Below, one piece after another: positions 49,046-58,147 of a stretch of 64,000 bases of DNA. This DNA is from Pontederia crassipes (lineage: Eukaryota > Streptophyta > Magnoliopsida > Commelinales > Pontederiaceae). Position 1 is the stretch's first letter. The number at the start of each line of letters is the position of its first letter. The DNA lies in assembly GCA_030549335.1 (NCBI GenBank), contig CM060183.1, forward strand, positions 30,021,052-30,085,051, written 5' to 3'. The notes beneath the pieces were generated by a model. That model saw only the letters and a program-made list of their open reading frames with translations, did not search any database and had not been told where the DNA came from. The position numbers were made by a program, and so were the translations under genes.

Positions 49046-49480
49046 AGATGGTGGCGAGGGAGGAGCATGATATGTAGTTGATCAACGTCGTCTACGTCTT
49101 CCGTCATCTTCTCCGGTGACGATGAGTGTGCGCAAGGCCAAAAAAGGCGAGGGAGGAGCGTGATCTGCAGTCGATCAGCATCATCTACGTCCTCTGTCGT
49201 CTTCTCCGAAAATGATGAGTGTGCGTGAGGCAGAAAGGCAAGGGCGGAGCATGATCTACAGTCGATCGGCGTCATCTACGTCCTTCATCATCTTCTCTGA
49301 CGATTGCGCGAGGCAGAAAGGAGCAAGACGTGCAGTGCAGGAAGGAGGAGCCAATCGACGTCATCTATGTCCTCCATCGTCTTATCCGATGATAGTGAAT
49401 GCGCATGAGGTAGAAAGACGAGGGAGAAGCATGATCTGCTGTCGATCGACGTCATCTACGTCCTTCGTCGTTTATGACAG
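49046..49480. repeat. Minisatellite with ~95-bp unit, about 4-5 copies
   Basis: Each unit contains AGGAGCATGATCTGCAGTCG-like, ATC.ACGTC(A/G)TCTACGTC and CATCTTCTCCG.TGA.GATGAG words. Starts are seen near 49050, 49145, 49240 and 49420, with a truncated unit near 49330. The open frames across it are repeat artefacts. Confidence 0.7.
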
Positions 49481-49613
49481 GCGCACTCGAGACAAAAAGG
49501 AGGAAGATGCACAAGGCAGGAAGGAGAAAGATGTGCGACAGAGTGCGCAATGATCTCAAACTTTGATGCATGATTGGACGGCTCTAACGTGTAGTCGCAC
49601 AGCACAGTGACAT

Positions 49614-49615
<2 letters not shown>

Positions 49616-49669
<54 letters not shown>
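49616..49669. repeat. (TA)n microsatellite, 27 units
   Basis: An uninterrupted TA run of 54 bases. Confidence 0.97.
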
Positions 49670-49673
<4 letters not shown>

Positions 49674-50369
49674 CTGTTAGTTATTTCACATGTCTAAGCT
49701 AATATACCATACTTGTGTGCGTGTGTGGTGGTGGTGGTAAGAAGTTACGTCAGAAAACTCACTATTTGAAAATTTAATCAGGCGATTAATAGAAATGATA
49801 GCACGTGAATCTTAAATCTTAGTTGGACACTCAATATTCCCCAAAAGAGAAAAAAAATGGTCACGGTGACTATTGTACTCGTAATGGGCTCGCCGAATCT
49901 AACTGGTCATATGATCCACTACTGGGAAATGAAAATTTCTATATGCAAAGCATTTACTCCGAAATATTTTAATCTTGAGATGTGCACGTCTAATTCAACT
50001 AGTGAGATGCACTTTCTCTTGCCTCCTTAAAGATAAGGAATCGTGCAATGGAGATTGGTGAATCATTTGTTTGACTTTTTTTTTTTCTCTCATCTTTGTC
50101 GGATGATTTGTTTCATTTTGAATTGGCCGTCTTTAGATACTTCTGACTAAAAGTTTTTAATGAACATATTATATATAAAAAGAGGGGTACCCCTCTTTTA
50201 AAAACAACATCATTTTTAAAAACATCATGTTCTTTATTTCTTTAATCATTGAATTAAAATTTTACATATTTGACTTCGTTTTATTTAAGAAAATTTAGTC
50301 TGATTTTTTATTTGATAAATAAAATAAGGATGAACATCCTCTTTCGAAAAAAGGAACACCATCGTTAAG

Positions 50370-50427
<58 letters not shown>
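50370..50427. repeat. Compound (TA)n(TG)n microsatellite
   Basis: About 21 TA units followed directly by about 7 TG units. Confidence 0.95.
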
Positions 50428-52671
50428 TCTCTAATACCTTGTTGAATGAATAAATTATTAATCACCATAAACTATATTTTGAATTAAAACTATAAATCTT
50501 GTTAATAATATTTTATTATTGATATATATTAAATTAAATTAAAATTTAAGGTTATATCCTCTAAACTATATAAACTGTCACTACAAACCTATATTTATAA
50601 ACCTTTATTCCAAATATTCGCAGTATTTATTCCAAATATTCGCTCGTTCTTCCATTAGACACCTTTTATTTCATATTTAAATACATATTCTATATTATTT
50701 TCCATATTTACTTCTCTTTTTTATCTTATCAAGATAAAATGATTTTTATATTTTATTCTAAATTGATTACTTTTGTTTTTATTTTTCATGATAAAATGAT
50801 AATTTTAAATAAATAAAAGTACTTTAATAAAGTAATAAATAAAGTCATTATTATATTATAACAAAAGGATCTTATGCATATAATAATATAACTTAATCTC
50901 CATATTTACTCATGATTTCTATAGTTATTAGTTAATTCAGAATATTTATTAAATAGTTTTATTAAATTTAATAATGATACCATTATCTATTTTATCTCTC
51001 CAATTTTAAGAACTCGGACACAGATGACTAAGAAACGGAGAGAGATGATAACAGCAATAACCAATAACATACGCCTCAATTAGATGGAGCCCACCGCCGA
51101 CTCTTCTTCATTATTGAAGACACGAAAAGAGTGCGGTGCACTTCACCCACCAATGAGTAGAATGTTAGGACCTACGTGATGTAGACTCGTATCTCGTTAC
51201 AGGTGAATTTTTATTCTTAGAAATTATTTCATTTCAAGCTTTCTAATTTCTATTAAAATCGGCCTTTTCCGTGGCGGAGGTAAAGTTAGGTTGAAAATTG
51301 GTGCATCATGGGGCAATATTTCTTGCATTTAACGCAAATTCGGCTAAAAAAGCTGAAAACCAGGGAAGATGAAAAGTCGACCTGATTAAAAACCGCACGC
51401 TTGATGATTTGTGCGAACATCTTGCATTTGCCGTCTGCATGTGATATTACTGATATCTAAATGGATAGGATTGTTTCATGCATTATCGATTTAATTAATC
51501 AATAATTTAAATCATCACTTAAATAAATTATCATTATTGAAAAATATTAATAATATAAATCAGAACTAAAATAGCTAGAGAGTAAATTACCAAAGTATCC
51601 TTAAAAATCATTTTACACATTCATCATATAGTATCCAAAATAAATAAAGAAAAAAATAGAAAAATGAATATAGATAAAATAAGATGAGTAAAAAATAAGA
51701 GTTGTTTATAAAAAATTCAAATAATAAAAGAGATGCAATTAAATGATATTTATTTAATAATAAAATATTAAAATTAAAAATATATATATAATAAATATTC
51801 TTATCAAAACACATGTCAAAATAATCTAGAAAGTCACTTTTCCTGCGTGCTATTAGAATTATCGATGAAGTGATAATTAAAATTATCAGAACAACTAAAA
51901 TTAGTATCGATGCTAACCAAACGAAGTAACGCAATGGATCCTATGAATTTTAAATAAAATAATAGATAATCTATCTGTATTATCTCATACCAAATATTCA
52001 TTTGATGAGCCAATTCTCTTTTATGAATCACCACCGAAATATTATGATTTGTCCGATAATATTTATATCTTGACTATACAACAGATAAGCGGACTGACCT
52101 CCGAGGTGAAAGAAGAACTATTAGTCCCGAATTCGACAGTGGGTCAAATATTTTTGGAAGAGGAGATCCATCCGTCGAACGTAATAAGATTCCACGAACT
52201 CCCCGTGCTGTTGCACAAATTTGGCATCAAGTCTTCAAGCGAGCAAGTCATGTTTGGAGGGGAGACGAGCCCGTTAACATCTCCTTTATGACAATTACGT
52301 CACGGAGAGAGGTTAACAGATACGTTCTATTCTCATTTGAAATATAACACATGGGCGACAACGTTCCTCCATCGTCGTGGCATCTCACTCAGCAAAATTG
52401 GTAACTACTCGGCTCAAGCCAACAAAGCAAGCTTTTCCTCCCCTCCGGAGCCACGCCTCTCACGCTTCTGCCTCATTATAGTCATCCAACATACCGTTCA
52501 AGGAACAGCAACAACTGAAGTGTTGGCCCCCAATAAAACTGAAACCCCTCGGCGATCCTGGAGGAACGTTTGCTTAAACTAACTTCAGTTTCTCGTTCCC
52601 CTTTCTTGCAAGTCATCCAACAGAGTTTTTTTTCCCTTGCATTCAGAAGCATCTCCCAGTCTCCTCCCCCA
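50428..52671. other. AT-rich spacer upstream of the DMP gene
   Basis: Mostly AT-rich intergenic DNA. Frames such as 51608-51934 (minus) and 52049-52291 (plus) show no family resemblance. The last few hundred bases have higher GC and are likely the DMP promoter. Confidence 0.4.
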
Positions 52672-52680
52672 TATTATATA
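52672..52680 (+). promoter_or_regulatory. Candidate TATA box of the DMP gene
   Basis: TATTATATA lies 60 bases before the ATG at 52741, which would give a leader of about 30 bases. Called from position and sequence only. Confidence 0.5.
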
Positions 52681-52740
52681 ACAGCAGCAGGAACTAACAA
52701 AACACAGCTCTCCAAGAAATTGAAACATTAGTCACCCACA

Positions 52741-53367
52741 ATGGCACCGAGGATTAGTGATGTAGAGGCTCAGCGCCAGGAGGAGAAGCCTCTCTTGGTT
52801 CCAAAGTCGGCTGATGGTGATCACGCTACACTGGTGCAGAAAGCCATGAAACAGACCTTCACAAGCACTTCCCATCTAGCGAACCTCCTCCCAACAGGCA
52901 CCGTGCTTGCATTCCAGCTCCTCGCCCCCATCTTCACTAATGAGGGTCAGTGCACATATGTGAACCGGGTGATGACTGGTTGGCTCATGGCTCTCTGTGC
53001 GCTGTCATGCTTGATACTCAGCTTCACGGATAGCTTCCGGGATGCTAATGGGACGGTGCGATATGGGCTGGCAACATTCAAGGGGCTCTGGGTCATTGAC
53101 GGAACTGCGCCCCTGGCTCCAGAGAAAGCATTGGGCTACAAGATAAAATTTATTGATTTTGTCCACGCATTGTTGTCAATCCAAGTCTTTGTCGCAATTG
53201 CTATGTTCGGCCAGAATGTGGTCTCCTGCTTCTATCCAGTACCTTCGGAAGATGCAAAACAGGTCCTGACTTGCTTGCCAATCGGCATAGGCGTTCTAAG
53301 CAGCATGCTGTTCGTTGCCTTCCCCACCACTCGTCATGGAATTGGCTTTCCTCTTTCTCCACATTGA
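52741..53367 (+). CDS. DMP: DMP (DUF679) membrane protein, single exon
   Basis: A 208-residue member of the plant-specific DUF679/DMP family, four-span membrane proteins linked in other plants to endomembrane remodelling during senescence and, for one subgroup, to gamete fusion. The N-terminal 45 residues are polar (QRQEEKPLLVPKS). Membrane segments lie at about residues 46-66 (LANLLPTGTVLAFQLLAPIF), 78-96, 138-157 and 176-195. The family signature FPTTRHGIGFP is at 194-204. Other hallmarks are LPTGTVLAFQ, SFTDSF, RYGLATFKGLW, and DFVHALLS. The start is the first ATG after a TATA-containing leader, and the length is usual, so the gene looks intact. It cannot be placed confidently in the senescence or the gamete-fusion subgroup by eye; overall it reads closer to the general DMP1-7 type. 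Confidence 0.92.
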   Translation: MAPRISDVEAQRQEEKPLLVPKSADGDHATLVQKAMKQTFTSTSHLANLLPTGTVLAFQLLAPIFTNEGQCTYVNRVMTGWLMALCALSCLILSFTDSFRDANGTVRYGLATFKGLWVIDGTAPLAPEKALGYKIKFIDFVHALLSIQVFVAIAMFGQNVVSCFYPVPSEDAKQVLTCLPIGIGVLSSMLFVAFPTTRHGIGFPLSPH

Positions 53368-53736
53368 AGCAAATAGCTAAGATCATCCCTGCTTGTGCTG
53401 TAAATTACACGTTAGATTAGTCAGAAAGGTTACATTCATAAAATTCTTTAGATAATACATTTTGTTGCCTGCTATAAAGAGCATGTAGGATGATGCTTAA
53501 AGTTCAACCAAACAACAAACTGAAAAGCGAAAAGAAAGATGCAGCAGTCTTCTTTAAAGGTAAAATGAATATTGAAGTTCAAACCATATCTTACTTCGTG
53601 TGTTTATAAATGAATATCTTCTGTCAACTCTGAAGCTGGTGGCATTCCATTACACCAAAAATCAAAGATACTCATGGCCTTCACTACTATACTTGTGGTT
53701 TCTCTCCTATGTATGCATGTGTTAAATCGTTTGCGA

Positions 53737-54040
53737 CAAAACAAAATTGCACTACTGAAAAAAAAACCAATGGAAATGCTTTCTAGTTTATGATTATCCT
53801 TCTATTTCCTATGCATATCTTCGCAGACATTAACAATTAATCTTGGACGATGAGAGAAATGAAGAAGCAATGGTTTGTTTGTGTGCAAAACAAAATTGCA
53901 CTACTGAAAAAAAAACCCAATGGAAATGCTTTCTAGTTTATGATTATCCTTCTATTTCCTATGCGTATCTTAACAGACATTAACAATTAATCTTGGACGA
54001 TGAGAGAAATGAAGAAGCAATGGTTTATTTGTGTGCAAAT
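53737..54040. repeat. Tandem duplication with 149-bp unit
   Basis: Copy 1 (53737-53885) and copy 2 (53886-about 54040) both start CAAAACAAAATTGCACTACT and end with ..GAAGCAATGGTTT(G/A)TTTGTGTG. They differ at only a few positions, implying a recent event. They lie 370 bases downstream of the DMP stop codon. Confidence 0.92.
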
Positions 54041-54111
54041 GAAAATAAATACCAGTCAGCACGAAAACTTGATCTCTTTAAAATTCTAATAATGGTTCTT
54101 TTTAGTCAGAA

Positions 54112-54235
54112 ACTCCGCCTATATTTTATAGCCGGTCCCAAGCCCGGATAAAGGAGGAGGGTTGTGTTAGACCCCGACAGCCAACATAAAATCATGTCGA
54201 ATCTTATGAACATGGATCAACGAATATGTTGTTGT
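54112..54235 (+). mobile_element. Short TTG-tailed retroposon with 19-bp target duplication
   Basis: A 124-bp insert containing GCCGGTCCCAAGCCCGGATA and AGGAGGAGGGTTG, ending in a GTTGTTGTT tail. It is flanked by perfect copies of TGGTTCTTTTTAGTCAGAA (54093-54111 and 54236-54254). A TTG tail with a long target duplication fits a 5'-truncated RTE-clade LINE or a SINE using its machinery. No coding capacity. Confidence 0.8.
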
Positions 54236-54463
54236 TGGTTCTTTTTAGTCAGAACTGCATTCTGATTATTTGGGCGGACTGCTGCAAACAGTCCAACCTA
54301 AGGTAGAGTTCATGCAAACAATTCAGCAAACCTACTACCTTGCAATTCAAAATAGTGCTTTATTTTTTAAAAAAATACCTCTCATAGAATAATTATTTGT
54401 TCTGAATGTCAAACTGATATTTCAGAACGGCTGAATAATACATGGTGCATTGTTTTGATTGAT

Positions 54464-55966
54464 TCAGGAAGATCCAAGAGAGCAGGATGCCATGAGTTCA
54501 TCGCGCAATGATTCAGCTGATTCCTTTACCTTCCTCCGATCCCAGTATCCACTTAATATGATGTTCCATGTCTCCTTTGTCGGAACACAGCCCTCAATCA
54601 ACATCTCACTAACTATACGTGCAGCCTTATAAAGATCCTTTTTGCAAACACAATCGACTAGGAAATGAAACGTTTCTGGTTCAGTAGAAATTCCCCTGGT
54701 TCTCATGCCCTGATACACCTGAAAAGCCCTGCTGACATGACTCTTTTTGCACAGAGCAACTATTACCATATTGTGAATCCTGACATGGAGACCCCAAGTC
54801 ACACGGTTAGGCAAAATCCCACTTAGAACCATCTCATCTAGGTAATCCGCAGCTTTCTGACACTGACCAGAATCACACAAACCCTTGATGAGCTTCCCAT
54901 ATAGACCAGCATCTGGCTTTCTCCCCTGCAACCGCATCCTATCCAAAGCCTCTATTGCTTCTGTGAGCCTACCTTCTGTGCACAGCCCACTGATCAAAGC
55001 ACTATATGTGATAGCGTTCGGTTGGCAACGGTCTGCAATCATTCGATCCACCAAGGCCATCGCCTTTACAGATCGCCCGCCCTTGCAGAGGCCATCAATC
55101 AGAGAACTGTAAGTGACTACATTGGGCTTTATGCCTCTTTTCTTCATTTCATCGAACAGTTCCAGCGCTTCATCGGACAAGTTGGAGTGGCAAAGCCCAT
55201 GAATCAAAGAGGTATATGTAACTACAGTTGCCGAGCAATTTTTTCCGTCCATTTCGTTGAAAAGCTCTTTGGCCTCTCGCACCCGCCCTTGCTTGCAGAG
55301 ACCATCAATTAGTGTGTTATAGCTGCAGGCATCCGGTGGGCAGCCCCGATCGGACATTCTGCGGAACACTCGGATCGCCGAGTCGACCTTGGGGCCGCGT
55401 CCGCCCGCGTCGGTGCAGAGGGCCTTGAGGAGGACGTTGTAAGAGGCGACGGTCGGAGGCACGCCGGCGGCCCTCATGCTTTCGTAGACAGAGCGGGCGA
55501 GGTCGAGGCGCTTCTCGGCCACGAGGACAGCGAGAAGGGCTGTGTAGGAGCGGTGGGAAGGGCATATGCGGAGGGTGGAGGGCCCCTCTTGGAACAGGCG
55601 GTAGGCGTCGACGGGGCGGTGGGCTCGGCCGTAGGCACGCAGGAGGTCGAGGAAACTGGACTCGTCAGGGGAGCGGCCGAGCTCGTCGGGGATGCGCGCG
55701 AGGACCGCGAGAGCGTCCGGGAGGAGGCCGGCCGCGGCGAGGCGGGAGGACATGAGGGCGAAGGTTGCGAGGTCGTGGCGGAAGCCGGAGGAGTATTCGG
55801 CGGTGGCGGCGTCGAAGACTGAAAGGGCCTTGCGCACGTCCGGCTCCGAACGGATCAGACCGAGCACCTGGGCATTGGTGATCTCCTTCGTCCATCGGAT
55901 CGCCGCCGTGGCGGCTGCCGCTCGTTTGTTCGCCATGCGGGAGTCGCTTTTGCTTTTGGAGAACAA
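54464..55966 (-). CDS. P-class pentatricopeptide repeat (PPR) protein, intronless
   Basis: A predicted RNA-binding protein of up to 500 residues, made of about 11-12 PPR motifs of 35 residues from about residue 65 to 480 (for example VTYTSLIHGLCHSNLSDEAL, VTYSSLIDGLCKGGRSVKAM and ITYSALISGLCTEGRLTEAI). No E, DYW or SMR domain follows, so it is P class. These proteins usually act on organelle transcripts. The N-terminal block (ITNAQVLGLIRSEPDVRKAL, AATAEYSSGF) resembles the Arabidopsis At5g46100 type. The first ATG is at 55966; a second at 55936 (MANKRAAAATAAIRW) fits family N termini better and may be the true start. Coding GC is very high in the 5' third and drops after about 55300, a gradient typical of monocot genes. 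One motif (near residues 368-410, VTWGLHVRIHNMVIV) is longer than standard. A foldback transposon lies about 90 bp upstream. Confidence 0.93.
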   Translation of the reverse strand: MFSKSKSDSRMANKRAAAATAAIRWTKEITNAQVLGLIRSEPDVRKALSVFDAATAEYSSGFRHDLATFALMSSRLAAAGLLPDALAVLARIPDELGRSPDESSFLDLLRAYGRAHRPVDAYRLFQEGPSTLRICPSHRSYTALLAVLVAEKRLDLARSVYESMRAAGVPPTVASYNVLLKALCTDAGGRGPKVDSAIRVFRRMSDRGCPPDACSYNTLIDGLCKQGRVREAKELFNEMDGKNCSATVVTYTSLIHGLCHSNLSDEALELFDEMKKRGIKPNVVTYSSLIDGLCKGGRSVKAMALVDRMIADRCQPNAITYSALISGLCTEGRLTEAIEALDRMRLQGRKPDAGLYGKLIKGLCDSGQCQKAADYLDEMVLSGILPNRVTWGLHVRIHNMVIVALCKKSHVSRAFQVYQGMRTRGISTEPETFHFLVDCVCKKDLYKAARIVSEMLIEGCVPTKETWNIILSGYWDRRKVKESAESLRDELMASCSLGSS

Positions 55967-56057
55967 GAAGCGGCTAATAAAATGAAAGAGATGACGAGGT
56001 GTTGGTTCAACGCTCGATCCCTATTGCCGTCGCTACTTGGTTGGATAAATTAAGTCC

Positions 56058-56975
56058 GGATAAATTACACCAAATGTTTTTTAACTTTCATTTTTGCTCA
56101 GTCTTGTCATCTAACTTCACTTTGTAACAGAGATGTCCTCCATCTTATAATTCATTTCACCTGATGCCCTCTTTACCTGAGATAGACGGTTCCCGATCGT
56201 CGAGCTGACGTGGCACACATGTGACGCTGACATGACATTTTTTCTTCTCTACACGTTGACATGGCAATATTAAAAAAATAAAAATATTAATTAAAAAATA
56301 AAAAATTGCCACGCATGAGATGGAGGTGCGCGAGACGTCGACGATATTAGAGGGGTGGGAGATGGGGGGCCTCGACCCCCCTTCGCGACCTCGCGGGGGC
56401 GAGGACCCCCTTCGTCTCGCGCGCCGACGACGGGAGAAGGGGAGCCTCAACCCCGGCCCCCCTTCTTCTCGCGCGTCGACGGGCGAGAGGTGGGGGGGCC
56501 TCGCCCCCCTCTATGACCTTGCTAGCGAGGCGAGGTCGCGGAGGGGGGGTCGAGGCCGCCCCCTTCTCGCGCATCGACGACGGAAGAAGGGGGCCTCGAC
56601 CCCCCTCTACGACCTCGTTGGCGAGGTCGCAGAGGGGGGTCGAAGCCCCCCTTCTCCCGTCGCTGCCTTCTCGCGCGAGATGCCGGCGAGGTTGGAGGGG
56701 TGGGAACCCCACCTCACGCGTGGCAATTTTTTTATTTTTTAATTAATATTTTTATTTTTTTAATATTATCACGTCAGCGTAGAGAAGAAAAAATGTCCTG
56801 TCAGCGTCACGTGTGTGCCACGTCAGCTCGACGACCGGGAAACTGCTTATCTCAGGTAAAGAGGGCATCGGGTGAAATAAATTAAAAGATGGAGGGTATC
56901 TCTGTTACAAAGTGAAGTTGGAGAGCAAGACTGAGCAAAAGTAAAAGTTGGAGGGCATTTTGGTGTAATTTACCC
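56058..56975. mobile_element. 918-bp foldback (Mutator-like) element with GC-rich core
   Basis: The arms of about 255 bases (56058-56312 and 56715-56975) are reverse complements. The outer ends are GGATAAATTACACCAAA and TTTGGTGTAATTTACCC; inner blocks include GTAACAGAGAT(G/A), CTTTACCTGAGAT, TCGTCGAGCTGACGTGGC and GCCACGC. The core (56313-56714) is GC-rich with repeated CCTCGACCCCCCTT-like words. Flanking AATTAAGTCC and AATTACGCCC (8 of 10 match) are a candidate target duplication of 9-10 bp, fitting a Mutator-like MITE. The frames in the core (Arg/Pro/Gly-rich) are composition artefacts. Confidence 0.8.
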
Positions 56976-57100
56976 AATTACGCCCCGTTCGACAAGTTTG
57001 CCTAGAGACATTCTTCAACTTTAATGTACTTCATTTTTTAACTCGAATGTGTTTTTCAGATCGCTCTTTTTTCGATCTGACGTGACGACACTCTCCCTCG

Positions 57101-57679
57101 TGTCAATCTGCTTTCATTGCTCATAGATCTATCCAGGATAACATCATAATTGCTCAAGAGCTTACACATTCTATTGCCAAAGATAGAAAGAAGTCCCTAT
57201 TGCTTAAAATTGACATGGAGAAGACTTTTGATAGGGTTTCCCGGTCGTCTGTTGAAATTATCCTCAAACTTATGGACTTCCCTCCTCTATTCATATCATG
57301 GATTTTTACCTGTATCAAATCCCCCATATTTACCTGCCACATAAATGGTACTATTCCCCCCCCCTTCATCAGTCACAGGGGCGTCAGGCATGGTGACCCT
57401 CTGTCCCCTTATCTCTTTATTTTAGTATCTCAAGTGCTCTCCTCACTCATTAATCACCAAGTCCACATTGGATCCTTGATTCCTTATTCTATTAACTCGT
57501 TCAACATTAGTCAACTGATGTATGCAGACGATCTCCTCATCTGTATGGCTGCAACCAAATCAAATTGTGTTGTCTTAAAGAATGTGCTCAAGTCCTATGA
57601 AGCCCTGACTAACCAAAGGGTTAATCATAACAAATCTGAAATATTTTACCCTCCCAAATTGTCAGCTAACATGAAGAAT
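57101..57679 (+). repeat. Duplicated LINE reverse transcriptase fragment
   Basis: A copy of 59763-60345, about 96-97 percent identical by eye. It begins at TCAAT(C/A)TGCTTTCATTGC and breaks off after ATGAAGAATATC, where the ORF1-like sequence starts. It encodes the RT core from LLLKIDMEKTFDRVS through the catalytic YADD (LMYADDLLICM) to NKSEIFYPPKLSAN. Unlike the downstream copy it is free of frameshifts. Confidence 0.88.
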
Positions 57680-58147
57680 ATCTCGGACAGCTCCCCTTGT
57701 CACACGGGCTTAGGCTTTTCGCGTTCTGAGTTAGGGCTTCCGCGTCCTTCTCCACCGTGGGCGGCCTCCTCTCCCAGCTCCACTTCCGGAGATGCCCTTG
57801 CTACGTCCTCGGCTCTCCAGGATTCGCAAGTCCAGCACCAGCAGATGGTCAATCAAGTTCTTTCGTGTTTTAGCCTGCCTGTTCACGAGCCGGGGGAGAT
57901 CTCTGAGGCGACGTCTGATGAGGAAGCCTCGGACGCCGATCTTCTTGTGCGACAGCAGATAGAACGTCCATCTTCACTCAAGCGTCGACGCGCCACGCCG
58001 ATTCGCCCGCCTGACTATCAAGCGAAGAAGAATGTGCCTATTAAGCCGCCCCGAGGTAAGAAAGTCCTTGCTTCCTCTTCTATCGACTCACTTCCTCTTA
58101 TTCCTTCACAGGGTGCTGCTCCGTCTTCCCCGACGGGGGTCAAATGA
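57200..58147 (+). pseudogene. Chimeric open frame: LINE RT fragment fused to ORF1 tail
   Basis: A 315-codon frame with no stop. Residues 1-160 are LINE RT (GVRHGDPLSPYLFILVSQVL, LMYADDLL), and residues 161-315 are a Ser/Pro-rich, low-complexity tail (DSQVQHQQMVNQVLSCFSLP, DEEASDADLLVRQ, KRRRATPIRPPDYQAKK) that stands where LINE ORF1 normally ends, directly before ORF2. The join at about 57679 is in frame. It lacks the first RT motifs and has no known role; it probably results from rearrangement between LINE copies. It could be translated, but nothing shows that it is. Confidence 0.7.

Noticed and set aside
49212-49553. 113-codon frame over the minisatellite
   Set aside because: The protein repeats follow the 95-bp DNA unit and match no family.
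52049-52582. Two frames just upstream of the DMP gene as separate genes
   Set aside because: No domain, no conserved motifs, and they fall in the probable DMP promoter.
56157-56746. Frames in the foldback core as genes
   Set aside because: Composition-driven, mirrored on the opposite strand, and bounded by transposon arms.
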